In this document: positions 1 through 5,382 of the stretch, piece after piece
Layout of the letters: the number at the start of each line of letters is the position of its first letter
Numbering within the stretch: the first letter of the stretch is position 1
Assembly: GCA_024280535.1 (NCBI GenBank)
Contig: JAJRPY010000013.1
Coordinates: 1-6,106 of the forward strand
DNA: 6,106 nt
Reading direction: 5' to 3'
Source: Gammaproteobacteria bacterium
Lineage (GTDB): Bacteria; Pseudomonadota; Gammaproteobacteria; PS1; Pseudothioglobaceae
The notes under the pieces: model-generated
What the model saw: the letters and a program-made list of their open reading frames with translations, nothing else
Told to the model about the DNA's origin: nothing
Database searches by the model: none
Translations under genes and position numbers: made by a program

Positions 1-51
1 GCGACCTACGGCTTAGAAGGCCGTTGCTCTATCCAGCTGAGCTAAGGGCGC
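1..51 (-). tRNA. tRNA-Arg (anticodon TCT), 3' part cut by window edge
   Basis: Read on the minus strand from base 51, the sequence begins with a GCGCCC acceptor arm. It continues through a D arm (stem GCTC/GAGC) and an anticodon arm with perfect ACGGC/GCCGT stems around a 7-base loop CTTCTAA. The anticodon TCT (bases 17-15) reads AGA and AGG arginine codons. The window ends just after the variable loop, so the T arm and the 3' acceptor strand are missing. It lies about 76 bp downstream of tRNA-Pro on the same strand and may be co-transcribed with it. Confidence 0.95.
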
Positions 52-127
52 ATAAACCTAAAAAGGCAGTTTGTTATTAAAATCTGTGAGGATTTTTTTT
101 AACAACTTTATGAGCAAATTTAAAATA

Positions 128-204
128 TGGTCGGAGTAGAGGGATTTGAACCCCCGACCACCTGGTCCCAAACCAGATACGCTACCAAACTGCGCTATAC
201 TCCG
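128..204 (-). tRNA. tRNA-Pro (anticodon TGG), CCA encoded
   Basis: This is a complete 77-base tRNA on the minus strand. The acceptor strands CGGAGTA (204-198) and TACTCCG (138-132) pair fully, the discriminator base is A (131), and the terminal CCA is encoded at 130-128. The anticodon arm has a loop TTTGGGA, giving anticodon TGG for proline. The T arm carries the usual GTTCAAATC loop. Encoded CCA and the 77-base length match the E. coli proline tRNAs. A good promoter lies directly upstream. The next gene downstream is tRNA-Arg. Confidence 0.97.
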
Positions 205-214
205 AAAAAAAAGT

Positions 215-242
215 ATTATACTTTGTTACACTGAATTGTAAA
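215..242 (-). promoter_or_regulatory. Promoter of tRNA-Pro (and possibly tRNA-Arg)
   Basis: On the minus strand a TTTACA box (242-237, five of six matches to the sigma-70 -35 consensus) is followed after 16 bases by a perfect TATAAT (220-215). Transcription would start near base 208, a few bases before the mature tRNA end at 204. The -35 box lies inside the inverted repeat at 231-255. Strength is inferred from the match to consensus only. Confidence 0.7.
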
Positions 243-264
243 CAGTTAAATTCAGGATTTTTTT
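231..264 (+). terminator. Hairpin plus T-tract between ubiD and tRNA-Pro, terminator-like on the + strand
   Basis: CTGAATT (231-237) pairs perfectly with AATTCAG (249-255). After a bulged G238, TAA (239-241) pairs with TTA (246-248), leaving a 4-base loop. On the plus strand the stem is followed by seven T residues (258-264). This has the shape of a Rho-independent terminator, but the stem is AT-rich and it faces the plus direction, while ubiD and both tRNAs run on the minus strand. On the minus strand the same stem has no T-run directly after it. It could block antisense transcription into ubiD, or be chance. Confidence 0.4.
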
Positions 265-266
265 AA

Positions 267-1733
267 TTAATCGATTTTTAAGTCTGGCCAAATGGCATCT
301 ACCCTTTGAATTACTTTATCATCCATCACAATTGGCACACCCCATTCACGATCGGTCTCACCCGGGAATTTATTGGTAGCATCAATGCCCATCTTAGAGC
401 CGAGACCAGAAACAGGCGAGGCAAAATCAAGATAGTCAATTGGCGTATGATTAATTAGAGTGGTATCACGAGTTGGGTCAACACGCGTAGTCATTGCCCA
501 AATAACTTCTTTCCAATCTTTTACCTCAATATCATCATCAACAATAATCACAAATTTGGTGTACATAAATTGGCGTAAAAATGACCAAACGCCCATCATC
601 ACACGCTTGCCATGCCCAGGGTATTGTTTTTTAATGCTAACCACGGCCATACGATAAGAACAAGCCTCTGGGGGCAAATAAAAATCTATAATTTCTGGAT
701 ATTGTTGTTGTAGTAAAGGCACAAATACCTCATTAAGTGCCACGCCTAAGATGGCTGGCTCGTCAATGGGTTTGCCCGTATAAGTTGAATGGTAAATTGG
801 GTTTTTTCGATGGGTGATGCGCTCAACAGTGAATACGGGAAAGCGCTCCACTTCATTATAATAACCAGTGTGATCGCCATACGGCCCTTCGTCTGCCATT
901 TCATTAGGATGAAGCACACCTTCTAAGATAAATTCAGCATTTTCAGGCACTTGTAAATCATTGCCGATACAAGTGCATACGCGGGTTTTTTTGCCGCGTA
1001 ATAATCCAGCAAATGCGTATTCACTTAGGCTATCAGGAATAGGGGTCACGGCTGCCAAGGTGGTGGCAGGGTCGGCACCAATGGCCACGGCAACGGGATA
1101 AGGTTCGCCCGGATTTTTCTCACACCAGTCTTTAAAATCCAGTGCACCGCCACGATGCGATAACCAGCGCATAATTAACTTATTTTTGCCAATGACTTGT
1201 TGGCGATAAATGCCTAAATTTTGGCGTTTTTTCAAAGGGCCTTTGGTGATGGTTAAGCCCCAAGTGACTAAGGGTGCCACATCTCCTGGCCAGCAAGTTT
1301 GGATAGGGAGTTTGGATAAATCAACCGCATCCCCCTCAATAATCACCTCTTGACATAAGCCTTTTTTAACAGTTTTAACCGGCATATTTAATACTTTTTT
1401 AAGCGTTGGCAGTTTTTCGATGGCGTCTTTTAGGCCTTTGGGTGGTTCAGGTTGTTTGAGTTCGGCCAATAACTTGCCTAATTTGCGCAAAGCGGCCAAA
1501 TCTTCTTGACCCATGGCAGCAGCAACACGAGCTGTTGTGCCAAATAAATTGGCCAAGACTGGTATTTTAAAACCTTTGACATTTTCAAATAATAATGCTG
1601 GGCCTTGTTTGTCCAATGTACGACGGCAAATTTCGGTTATTTCCAGATTGGCATCAACTTCGGTGGTAATGCGTTTAAGGTCGCCGCGTTTTTCCAGTTC
1701 GGTGATAAATTCTCGTAAATCTTGATAGTTCAT
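267..1733 (-). CDS. ubiD: UbiD, 3-octaprenyl-4-hydroxybenzoate decarboxylase
   Basis: This 488-residue protein is close to the 497 of E. coli UbiD. UbiD removes the carboxylate from the prenylated 4-hydroxybenzoate ring during ubiquinone synthesis, using prenylated FMN supplied by UbiX, which is not in this window. Family signatures are clear: NLGIYRQQ (172-179, with the conserved Arg177), RWLSHRGGA (189-197), AVAIGADPA (215-223) and EGPYGD (282-287). The last supplies the acidic pair Glu282/Asp287 equivalent to the catalytic Glu277/Glu282 of fungal Fdc1. The N-terminus [10 protein letters not shown] is typical, which supports the ATG at 1733. No strong ribosome-binding site precedes it, but the dnaQ stop codon is only 2 nt upstream, so translation is probably coupled. 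No signal peptide or membrane segment is seen. The gene is complete, with a TAA stop. Confidence 0.96.
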   Translation of the reverse strand: MNYQDLREFITELEKRGDLKRITTEVDANLEITEICRRTLDKQGPALLFENVKGFKIPVLANLFGTTARVAAAMGQEDLAALRKLGKLLAELKQPEPPKGLKDAIEKLPTLKKVLNMPVKTVKKGLCQEVIIEGDAVDLSKLPIQTCWPGDVAPLVTWGLTITKGPLKKRQNLGIYRQQVIGKNKLIMRWLSHRGGALDFKDWCEKNPGEPYPVAVAIGADPATTLAAVTPIPDSLSEYAFAGLLRGKKTRVCTCIGNDLQVPENAEFILEGVLHPNEMADEGPYGDHTGYYNEVERFPVFTVERITHRKNPIYHSTYTGKPIDEPAILGVALNEVFVPLLQQQYPEIIDFYLPPEACSYRMAVVSIKKQYPGHGKRVMMGVWSFLRQFMYTKFVIIVDDDIEVKDWKEVIWAMTTRVDPTRDTTLINHTPIDYLDFASPVSGLGSKMGIDATNKFPGETDREWGVPIVMDDKVIQRVDAIWPDLKID

Positions 1734-1735
1734 AG

Positions 1736-2407
1736 TTAATTGCTTGTAAAGTAAGTATTGTGTGCTTCAATTTCTGCTGCGTTGGCGTGCACCACTTTGA
1801 TTTTAGCCAAGTCGCTTTTCACTCGAATAATTTTATGTGCAGTATCGTTTTGATCGTCTGCTGTTTGCTCGGTGTTAAACAAGGCAGATTGCCCTCCTGT
1901 CATAGCTAAATATACTTGGGCAAGAATTTGCGCATCAAGCAGGGCGCCGTGCACAGTTCTGGCACTGGCATCAATTTCAAAGCGCCGACACAAAGAGTCC
2001 AAATTATGCAATGTGCCTGGGCGTTGCTGTTTTGATAATTCTAGTGAATCTATGATGGCACAAGTATCCTCAATACGTTCTTCGGAGCCAAACAGTTTCA
2101 GTTCATGGTTTAAAAACCCTAAATCGAAGGGTGCATTATGAATGACCAAGGTTGCGCCTCTAATATAGTCCATAAATTCAGTTACAATCTCTTCAAATTT
2201 TGGCTTTCCAGTTAAAAATTTATCAGTAATACCGTGGATTCGTACCGAATCTCCGACATTCCGCTCTGGTTGAATGTATTGATGGTATTCATTATTTTCG
2301 GTAATTTCCCTATCAATGATTTCGGTACAGCCGATTTCAATGATGCGATGTCCCTCAGAAGGCTCAATGCCAGTGGTTTCTGTGTCTAAAACAATTAGTC
2401 TTTCCAT
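1736..2407 (-). CDS. dnaQ: DnaQ, DNA polymerase III epsilon subunit (3'-5' proofreading exonuclease)
   Basis: This is a 223-residue DEDDh exonuclease. The metal ligands are all present: Asp8 and Glu10 in DTETTG (Exo I), Asp95 in HNAPFDLGF (Exo II), and His153 and Asp158 in VHGALLDAQ (Exo III). Directly after the nuclease domain lies QSALF (173-177). It sits where E. coli epsilon carries its beta-clamp-binding motif and resembles the QLxLF consensus. The remaining tail, about residues 192-221, aligns by eye with the part of E. coli epsilon that binds the alpha subunit, so this is a replicative epsilon and not a lone nuclease. E. coli DnaQ is 243 residues. The usual gammaproteobacterial partner rnhA is not adjacent; instead ubiD follows after 2 nt. 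The gene diverges from rpoZ across a 70-bp gap. Confidence 0.96.
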   Translation of the reverse strand: MERLIVLDTETTGIEPSEGHRIIEIGCTEIIDREITENNEYHQYIQPERNVGDSVRIHGITDKFLTGKPKFEEIVTEFMDYIRGATLVIHNAPFDLGFLNHELKLFGSEERIEDTCAIIDSLELSKQQRPGTLHNLDSLCRRFEIDASARTVHGALLDAQILAQVYLAMTGGQSALFNTEQTADDQNDTAHKIIRVKSDLAKIKVVHANAAEIEAHNTYFTSN

Positions 2408-2477
2408 AAAATATTGTGCTCGCTAATTTTCGTGTAAAATTGATTGATTTTATCATAACTAAAAGTTAGAGAGTATT
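2408..2477. promoter_or_regulatory. Divergent intergenic region between dnaQ and rpoZ
   Basis: This 70-bp AT-rich gap must hold the start signals for dnaQ (leftward) and rpoZ (rightward). For rpoZ the best pair I see is TTGTGC (2414-2419) and TAAAAT (2435-2440) with a short 15-base spacer. For dnaQ there is a TATGAT-like box on the minus strand (2457-2452) without a good -35. GAGAG just before the rpoZ ATG is a modest ribosome-binding site. None of the promoter assignments is firm. Confidence 0.4.
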
Positions 2478-2810
2478 ATGGCTAGAGTAACTGTTGAAGA
2501 GTGTTTGGAATTTGTAGATAATCGTTTTGAATTGGTGTTGGTGGCTGCAAAACGCGCTCATCAGTTAAGTTCTGGTGGTTATAAATCCACTTTAGATACG
2601 GGCAAGGACAAACCCACTGTCGTCGCCTTAAGAGAAATTGAAGCAGGTCTTATTAATGCATCAATCCTAACAGAAGAGTACGCTATGGAAGAACAGCTTT
2701 CTGCCCAGCAAAAAGTTCAAGATGCCGAAACTGCCAAAGAAATTGAAGCAGAATTATCAGTAACTTCTATCGACGAAGGTGTTGATGAGGTGACTGAAGT
2801 CACTGAATAA
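2478..2810 (+). CDS. rpoZ: RNA polymerase omega subunit
   Basis: This is a 110-residue omega subunit, which binds the C-terminal part of beta-prime and helps assemble RNA polymerase. The N-terminal [20 protein letters not shown] and the following [10 protein letters not shown], then [14 protein letters not shown] (47-60), match the family closely; E. coli begins MARVTV and has the same NRF-LVLVAA and ALREIE-GLIN blocks. The protein is about 19 residues longer than E. coli omega (91). The extra length is a C-terminal tail, residues 81-110, with eleven Asp/Glu and a single Lys. The start is the ATG at 2478. In E. coli and many relatives spoT follows rpoZ; here it does not, and the next gene is a carbonic anhydrase with its own promoters. 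TAA is immediately followed by a second stop, TAG. Confidence 0.95.
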   Translation: MARVTVEECLEFVDNRFELVLVAAKRAHQLSSGGYKSTLDTGKDKPTVVALREIEAGLINASILTEEYAMEEQLSAQQKVQDAETAKEIEAELSVTSIDEGVDEVTEVTE

Positions 2811-2933
2811 TAGTTTTAATCCCATTTTTCATATTTGATATTAGCTGGTACGGCTTGTCACGGGTGAAAGACTTGCAAAATTCAATTAAAATAACCATAC
2901 AGTAGATGAAAATTCTGCCTATAAAGATACTAC

Positions 2934-2961
2934 TTGACAAGATTTTTGCATAAATTAATAT
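2934..2961 (+). promoter_or_regulatory. Candidate promoter P1 of the carbonic anhydrase gene
   Basis: A perfect TTGACA (2934-2939) is followed after 16 bases by TAATAT (2956-2961). The predicted start is near 2968, giving a leader of roughly 78 nt. This is the best sigma-70 match in the 235-bp gap after rpoZ and indicates that the carbonic anhydrase gene can be transcribed independently of rpoZ. Confidence 0.6.
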
Positions 2962-2974
2962 TTGTATAGTATTT

Positions 2975-3003
2975 TTTAAAACTACTGGTTTTTTTATTAT
3001 AAT
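2975..3003 (+). promoter_or_regulatory. Candidate promoter P2 of the carbonic anhydrase gene
   Basis: A perfect -10 TATAAT (2998-3003) stands 17 bases after TTTAAA (2975-2980, four of six matches to the -35 consensus). The start would be near 3010, leaving a leader of about 36 nt. The surrounding DNA is almost all A and T, so a chance match is more likely here than for P1. Confidence 0.4.
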
Positions 3004-3033
3004 ATTTGCTATTTATTATTTTAACAAAACATC

Positions 3034-3038
3034 AGGAG
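3034..3038 (+). promoter_or_regulatory. Ribosome-binding site that fixes a GTG start
   Basis: AGGAG at 3034-3038 lies 7 bases before the GTG at 3046-3048. This strong Shine-Dalgarno match, together with the signal peptide that begins directly at that codon, decides the start of the carbonic anhydrase gene even though the codon is not ATG. Confidence 0.8.
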
Positions 3039-3045
3039 CTAAAAA

Positions 3046-3936
3046 GTGAGCAAGCAACCATTAGTGATACTTTCAATCGCAATATTATCTACTTCTATAA
3101 GTGCCAAAGAAAATAATCATTACCAATCTGAGTATATAAATAAGCACGAGATACATCAGCAGGTTGCTGATAAAGTAATTGCTGAACAAAGAAAAAATTT
3201 AGCATTAAATACTAAAAATAAAGGATTTAGCCCACAAGCACCTCGTGACATTGATCAGGTTTCGGGTGGCAATAAACGCTTATTTGGCGCTACACCTATT
3301 ACAACAACAATGAATCTTTGCGATATTCATTTTCATAAAAATGCTGAGCACAAAGGGGGAGAGTTCACCCAATACGCTGGTAATGGCGATGGGCATGGGT
3401 TTTTAACGGGATACAAATATTCTGGAAAATTGCATTCTTCGGAGCTTAAGCCGACCAAAAATGACATTTGCCCTAGTCAGCACGGAGCTTTAAGTTCTGG
3501 AGATACAATTGAAGTGCATTATGTTTATTCAACTGCCCAAGCTCAGCCAGGCCCAACATTAGGCACTTGTCTAAGTGATACGATCAATAATCCTCAATTA
3601 CGAGTGGAGGCGCAAGTATATGTCTTGGTTAATGATAAAAATGCGCTTGATTTTGGTCGTTTAACCCAATATAACAAAGTGAATGGATTGTATCAAGCGT
3701 TGAATATTCCCAACAATACTGGCACGCCCGTGCAATACGCCGGATCAACCACAGGTCCAAAATACAATGAGAAAGGCTCTCCATTTCAAGTGACATGGAG
3801 CGTTCGCCCCAAAGTAGCTAAGGTTAATATTGATAGTGTGGGCAAATGGTGTAGAGGAAATGTGTTTAATGAAGATCATGCGCATGCTGTTAGAAATCTT
3901 GTTGTTAATCCTGAATTACTCTCACAGATTAAATAA
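3046..3936 (+). CDS. Exported delta-class carbonic anhydrase
   Basis: This 296-residue protein starts at GTG. Residues 1-20 form a short signal peptide (Lys3, hydrophobic 6-14, SISA before Lys21), so it is probably periplasmic or secreted. After a polar, helix-prone stretch (21-85) comes the delta-class domain. The diagnostic block CDIHFHKNAEHKGGEF (92-107) supplies Cys92, His95, His97, Glu101 and His102. Further blocks are DTIEVHYVYS (153-162), LRVEAQVYVL (185-194), FQVTWSVRP (247-255) and NEDHAHAVRN (275-284). In the diatom enzyme TWCA1, which founded the class, zinc is held by histidines; His95 and His97 are the obvious candidates here, with the third probably His158 or His102. Cys92, 142, 175 and 269 could form disulfides after export. 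It would catalyse CO2/bicarbonate interconversion, for example to help inorganic carbon supply or pH balance. The family is recognised from memory of its motifs; activity is inferred. Confidence 0.85.
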   Translation: MSKQPLVILSIAILSTSISAKENNHYQSEYINKHEIHQQVADKVIAEQRKNLALNTKNKGFSPQAPRDIDQVSGGNKRLFGATPITTTMNLCDIHFHKNAEHKGGEFTQYAGNGDGHGFLTGYKYSGKLHSSELKPTKNDICPSQHGALSSGDTIEVHYVYSTAQAQPGPTLGTCLSDTINNPQLRVEAQVYVLVNDKNALDFGRLTQYNKVNGLYQALNIPNNTGTPVQYAGSTTGPKYNEKGSPFQVTWSVRPKVAKVNIDSVGKWCRGNVFNEDHAHAVRNLVVNPELLSQIK

Positions 3937-3960
3937 GACTTTTGAGGGGCTGAGGCTTGT

Positions 3961-3999
3961 AACCCTAATGCGTCAATCCACTTATAGTGTATTAGGGTT
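3961..3999 (+). terminator. Inverted repeat after the carbonic anhydrase gene, probable weak terminator
   Basis: AACCCTAAT (3961-3969) pairs perfectly with ATTAGGGTT (3991-3999). Four further pairs, mostly G-T wobbles (3970-3973 with 3987-3990), extend the stem to 13, leaving a 13-base loop. Only three T residues follow (3998-4000) before AT-rich sequence, so it is a poor intrinsic terminator. It could instead stabilise the 3' end of the message or be an operator, since its right arm touches the likely gloA -10 box. Confidence 0.45.
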
Positions 4000-4005
4000 T
4001 ATAAT
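3977..4005 (+). promoter_or_regulatory. Candidate gloA promoter
   Basis: A perfect TATAAT (4000-4005) sits 17 bases after TCCACT (3977-3982), which matches the -35 consensus at only three positions. Transcription would begin near 4012, just before the ribosome-binding site. The promoter overlaps the right arm of the preceding inverted repeat. Confidence 0.4.
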
Positions 4006-4016
4006 AAGTATATTTT

Positions 4017-4025
4017 AAAGGGTGG
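4017..4025 (+). promoter_or_regulatory. Ribosome-binding site that decides the gloA start
   Basis: AAAGGGTGG (4017-4025) is a good Shine-Dalgarno sequence for the ATG at 4031. An in-frame GTG at 4022 lies inside it and so is unlikely to be used. Starting at 4031 also gives the usual family N-terminus. Confidence 0.7.
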
Positions 4026-4030
4026 TAATA

Positions 4031-4417
4031 ATGAGAATTTTACATACCATGTTGCGGGTTGGTGATTTGGATAAATCCATTGCTTTTTATACACAAGTAT
4101 TGGGCATGACGTTATGGCGTCAACAAGAGTACGCCAAGGGTGAATTTACCTTGGCTTTTTTGGGGTATGGTGTTGAGGCAGAAAATCCTGCCCTTGAGTT
4201 GACTTATAATTGGGGCAAGCATCAGTATGATTTGGGCAATGGGTTTGGACATATTGCCATTAATGTTGACGATGTTTATCAAGCAGTTGATAGGGCCAAA
4301 AAGCAAGGCGCTAAAGTGATTAGAGAGGCAGGCCCGATGAGTGCTGGCACCACGATTGTGGGTTTTTTAGCCGATCCTGATGGTTATGAGATAGAATTAT
4401 TATCGAAAAAGTTTTAG
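4031..4417 (+). CDS. gloA: Glyoxalase I (lactoylglutathione lyase)
   Basis: This 128-residue enzyme of the vicinal oxygen chelate fold converts the hemithioacetal of methylglyoxal and glutathione to S-lactoylglutathione in the cytoplasm. All four metal ligands fall at the same numbers as in E. coli GloA: His5, Glu56, His74 and Glu122. The motifs are MRILHTMLRVGDL at the start, LELTYNWG (55-62), GFGHIAI (71-77) and DPDGYEIEL (115-123). The short form and these ligands suggest the nickel/cobalt-dependent bacterial type. An in-frame GTG 9 bases upstream would add three residues, but the ATG at 4031 fits both the ribosome-binding site and the family. It follows the carbonic anhydrase gene by 94 bp with a hairpin and possible promoter between, and converges on recR with a 37-bp gap in which I see no strong terminator. 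Confidence 0.95.
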   Translation: MRILHTMLRVGDLDKSIAFYTQVLGMTLWRQQEYAKGEFTLAFLGYGVEAENPALELTYNWGKHQYDLGNGFGHIAINVDDVYQAVDRAKKQGAKVIREAGPMSAGTTIVGFLADPDGYEIELLSKKF

Positions 4418-4454
4418 TTGGTTTTTACGTGGCACTAGGGCTGCTTAAAACGGC

Positions 4455-5039
4455 TTAATCATAGTTTTTGCGCCCTGATAGGGCGTGGGCAATGGTATTC
4501 ATATCTGCATATTCCAACTCGCCACCAATGGGTATGCCGTGGGCAATGCGGGTAATTTTTACCTCAAATTGCCTGGCCATGGTGCTAATATAATGCGCAG
4601 TTACTTCGCCTTCAACGGTGGCATTGGTAGCAAGAATGATTTCAGACACAGAATTATTCGAGAGTTTTTGCGCCAAGTCGTCCAGCCCAAGTTCGTCGGC
4701 ACCAATGCCATCAATGGGGGATAGATAGCCGCTGAGCACAAAATACAGGCCACTATAAACACCACTTTGCTCAATGGCGTGAATATCCGTTGGCGTTTCA
4801 ACAATACACAATTGGGAATGGTCACGCGTGCTGTTGGCGCAAATAGTGCAAATTTGTTGCTCGCTTAAGGTTCGACAAGAATGGCAGCTTTGCACATGTT
4901 CCATAGCATCAACCAACGCCTTGGCTAGCTCAAATCCACCTTCACGATTGCGCTCAAGTAGGTGATAAACAAAGCGCTGTGCGGTTTTATTGCCCACACC
5001 CGGCAATGCACAAAATGCTTTGTTAAGGGATTCAATCAT
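4455..5039 (-). CDS. recR: RecR, recombination mediator protein
   Basis: This is a 194-residue protein; E. coli RecR is 201. RecR works with RecF and RecO to load RecA onto SSB-coated gaps. The domain order is normal: a helix-hairpin-helix with LPGVGNKTAQR (12-22), a four-cysteine zinc finger (Cys52, 55, 64, 67), then the Toprim domain. The Toprim domain shows IVETPTDIHAIE (79-90), LSPIDGIG (106-113), LATNATVEGE (136-145) and RIAHGIPIGGELEYAD (164-179). The start at 5039 is five bases after the ybaB stop and lacks a clear ribosome-binding site, so translation is probably coupled to ybaB. No ATG, GTG or TTG is seen just upstream in frame, so the N-terminus is a few residues shorter than in E. 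coli. It is the last gene of the dnaX-ybaB-recR operon. Confidence 0.97.
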   Translation of the reverse strand: MIESLNKAFCALPGVGNKTAQRFVYHLLERNREGGFELAKALVDAMEHVQSCHSCRTLSEQQICTICANSTRDHSQLCIVETPTDIHAIEQSGVYSGLYFVLSGYLSPIDGIGADELGLDDLAQKLSNNSVSEIILATNATVEGEVTAHYISTMARQFEVKITRIAHGIPIGGELEYADMNTIAHALSGRKNYD

Positions 5040-5044
5040 GCTGA

Positions 5045-5368
5045 TTAAAAGGGTAAATTCATACCACCAGGCAGGCTGATACCAGCACTGGCATCCTTCA
5101 TTTTTGCAGCTGAAAGGTCAGAAATTTGCTTGCTAGCATGGTTCATAGCAGTTAAGATTAAATCTTCTAGCAGGTCTTTATCATTCAGTAGCGCCTCATC
5201 AATGTCAAGATGAGTGACCAGATGTTCGCCATTTAAGGTGATGTTAATGGCGCCGCCAGCCGCTGTACCAGTGGCGCTGAGTAATTTAATCTGTGCTTGC
5301 GCTTGTTGTATGTTGTCTTGCATTTGCTGGGCTTTTTTCATCATCCCGGCCATTCCAGTTTTAAACAT
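5045..5368 (-). CDS. ybaB: YbaB/EbfC family nucleoid-associated protein
   Basis: This is a 107-residue member of the small, dimeric DNA-binding YbaB/EbfC family. Visible features are an N-terminal coiled-coil helix rich in Gln, Met and Lys (MMKKAQQMQDNIQQAQAQI, 9-27), a beta region with INITLNGEHLV (41-51) and LDIDEALL (54-61), a second helix (65-91), and the typical Pro/Gly/Met-rich end SLPGGMNLPF (98-107). E. coli YbaB is 109 residues and ends in the same way. It sits between dnaX and recR with gaps of 14 and 5 nt, the arrangement conserved across gammaproteobacteria. The precise role in replication or repair is not settled for the family. Confidence 0.95.
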   Translation of the reverse strand: MFKTGMAGMMKKAQQMQDNIQQAQAQIKLLSATGTAAGGAINITLNGEHLVTHLDIDEALLNDKDLLEDLILTAMNHASKQISDLSAAKMKDASAGISLPGGMNLPF

Positions 5369-5382
5369 AAGTGAGTCCGTTA

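Noticed and set aside
79..100. AAAATC/GATTTT stem followed by T residues between the two tRNAs
   Set aside because: It has one G-C pair only and faces away from the tRNA transcription. This is the kind of pairing expected by chance in such AT-rich DNA.
74..105. Possible separate tRNA-Arg promoter (TTGTTA at 105-100, TAATAA at 79-74, minus strand)
   Set aside because: The spacer is 20 bases, too long for a normal sigma-70 promoter, and nearby alternatives are poorer. Co-transcription with tRNA-Pro is simpler.
2790..2803. GTGACT/AGTCAC inverted repeat at the end of rpoZ
   Set aside because: It has six pairs with a 2-base loop inside coding sequence and no T-tract after it. It is explained by the repeated Val-Thr-Glu codons of the tail.
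3830..4018. A 62-codon frame overlapping the end of the carbonic anhydrase gene and the gap after it
   Set aside because: It overlaps a well-supported gene in another frame, has no recognisable motif, and runs through the inverted repeat before gloA.
4471..4485. Perfect CGCCCT-GAT-AGGGCG hairpin near the end of recR
   Set aside because: It lies inside the coding sequence for the conserved ALSGR end of RecR. On the minus strand it is followed by A-rich sequence, with no T-tract, so it is not an intrinsic terminator.
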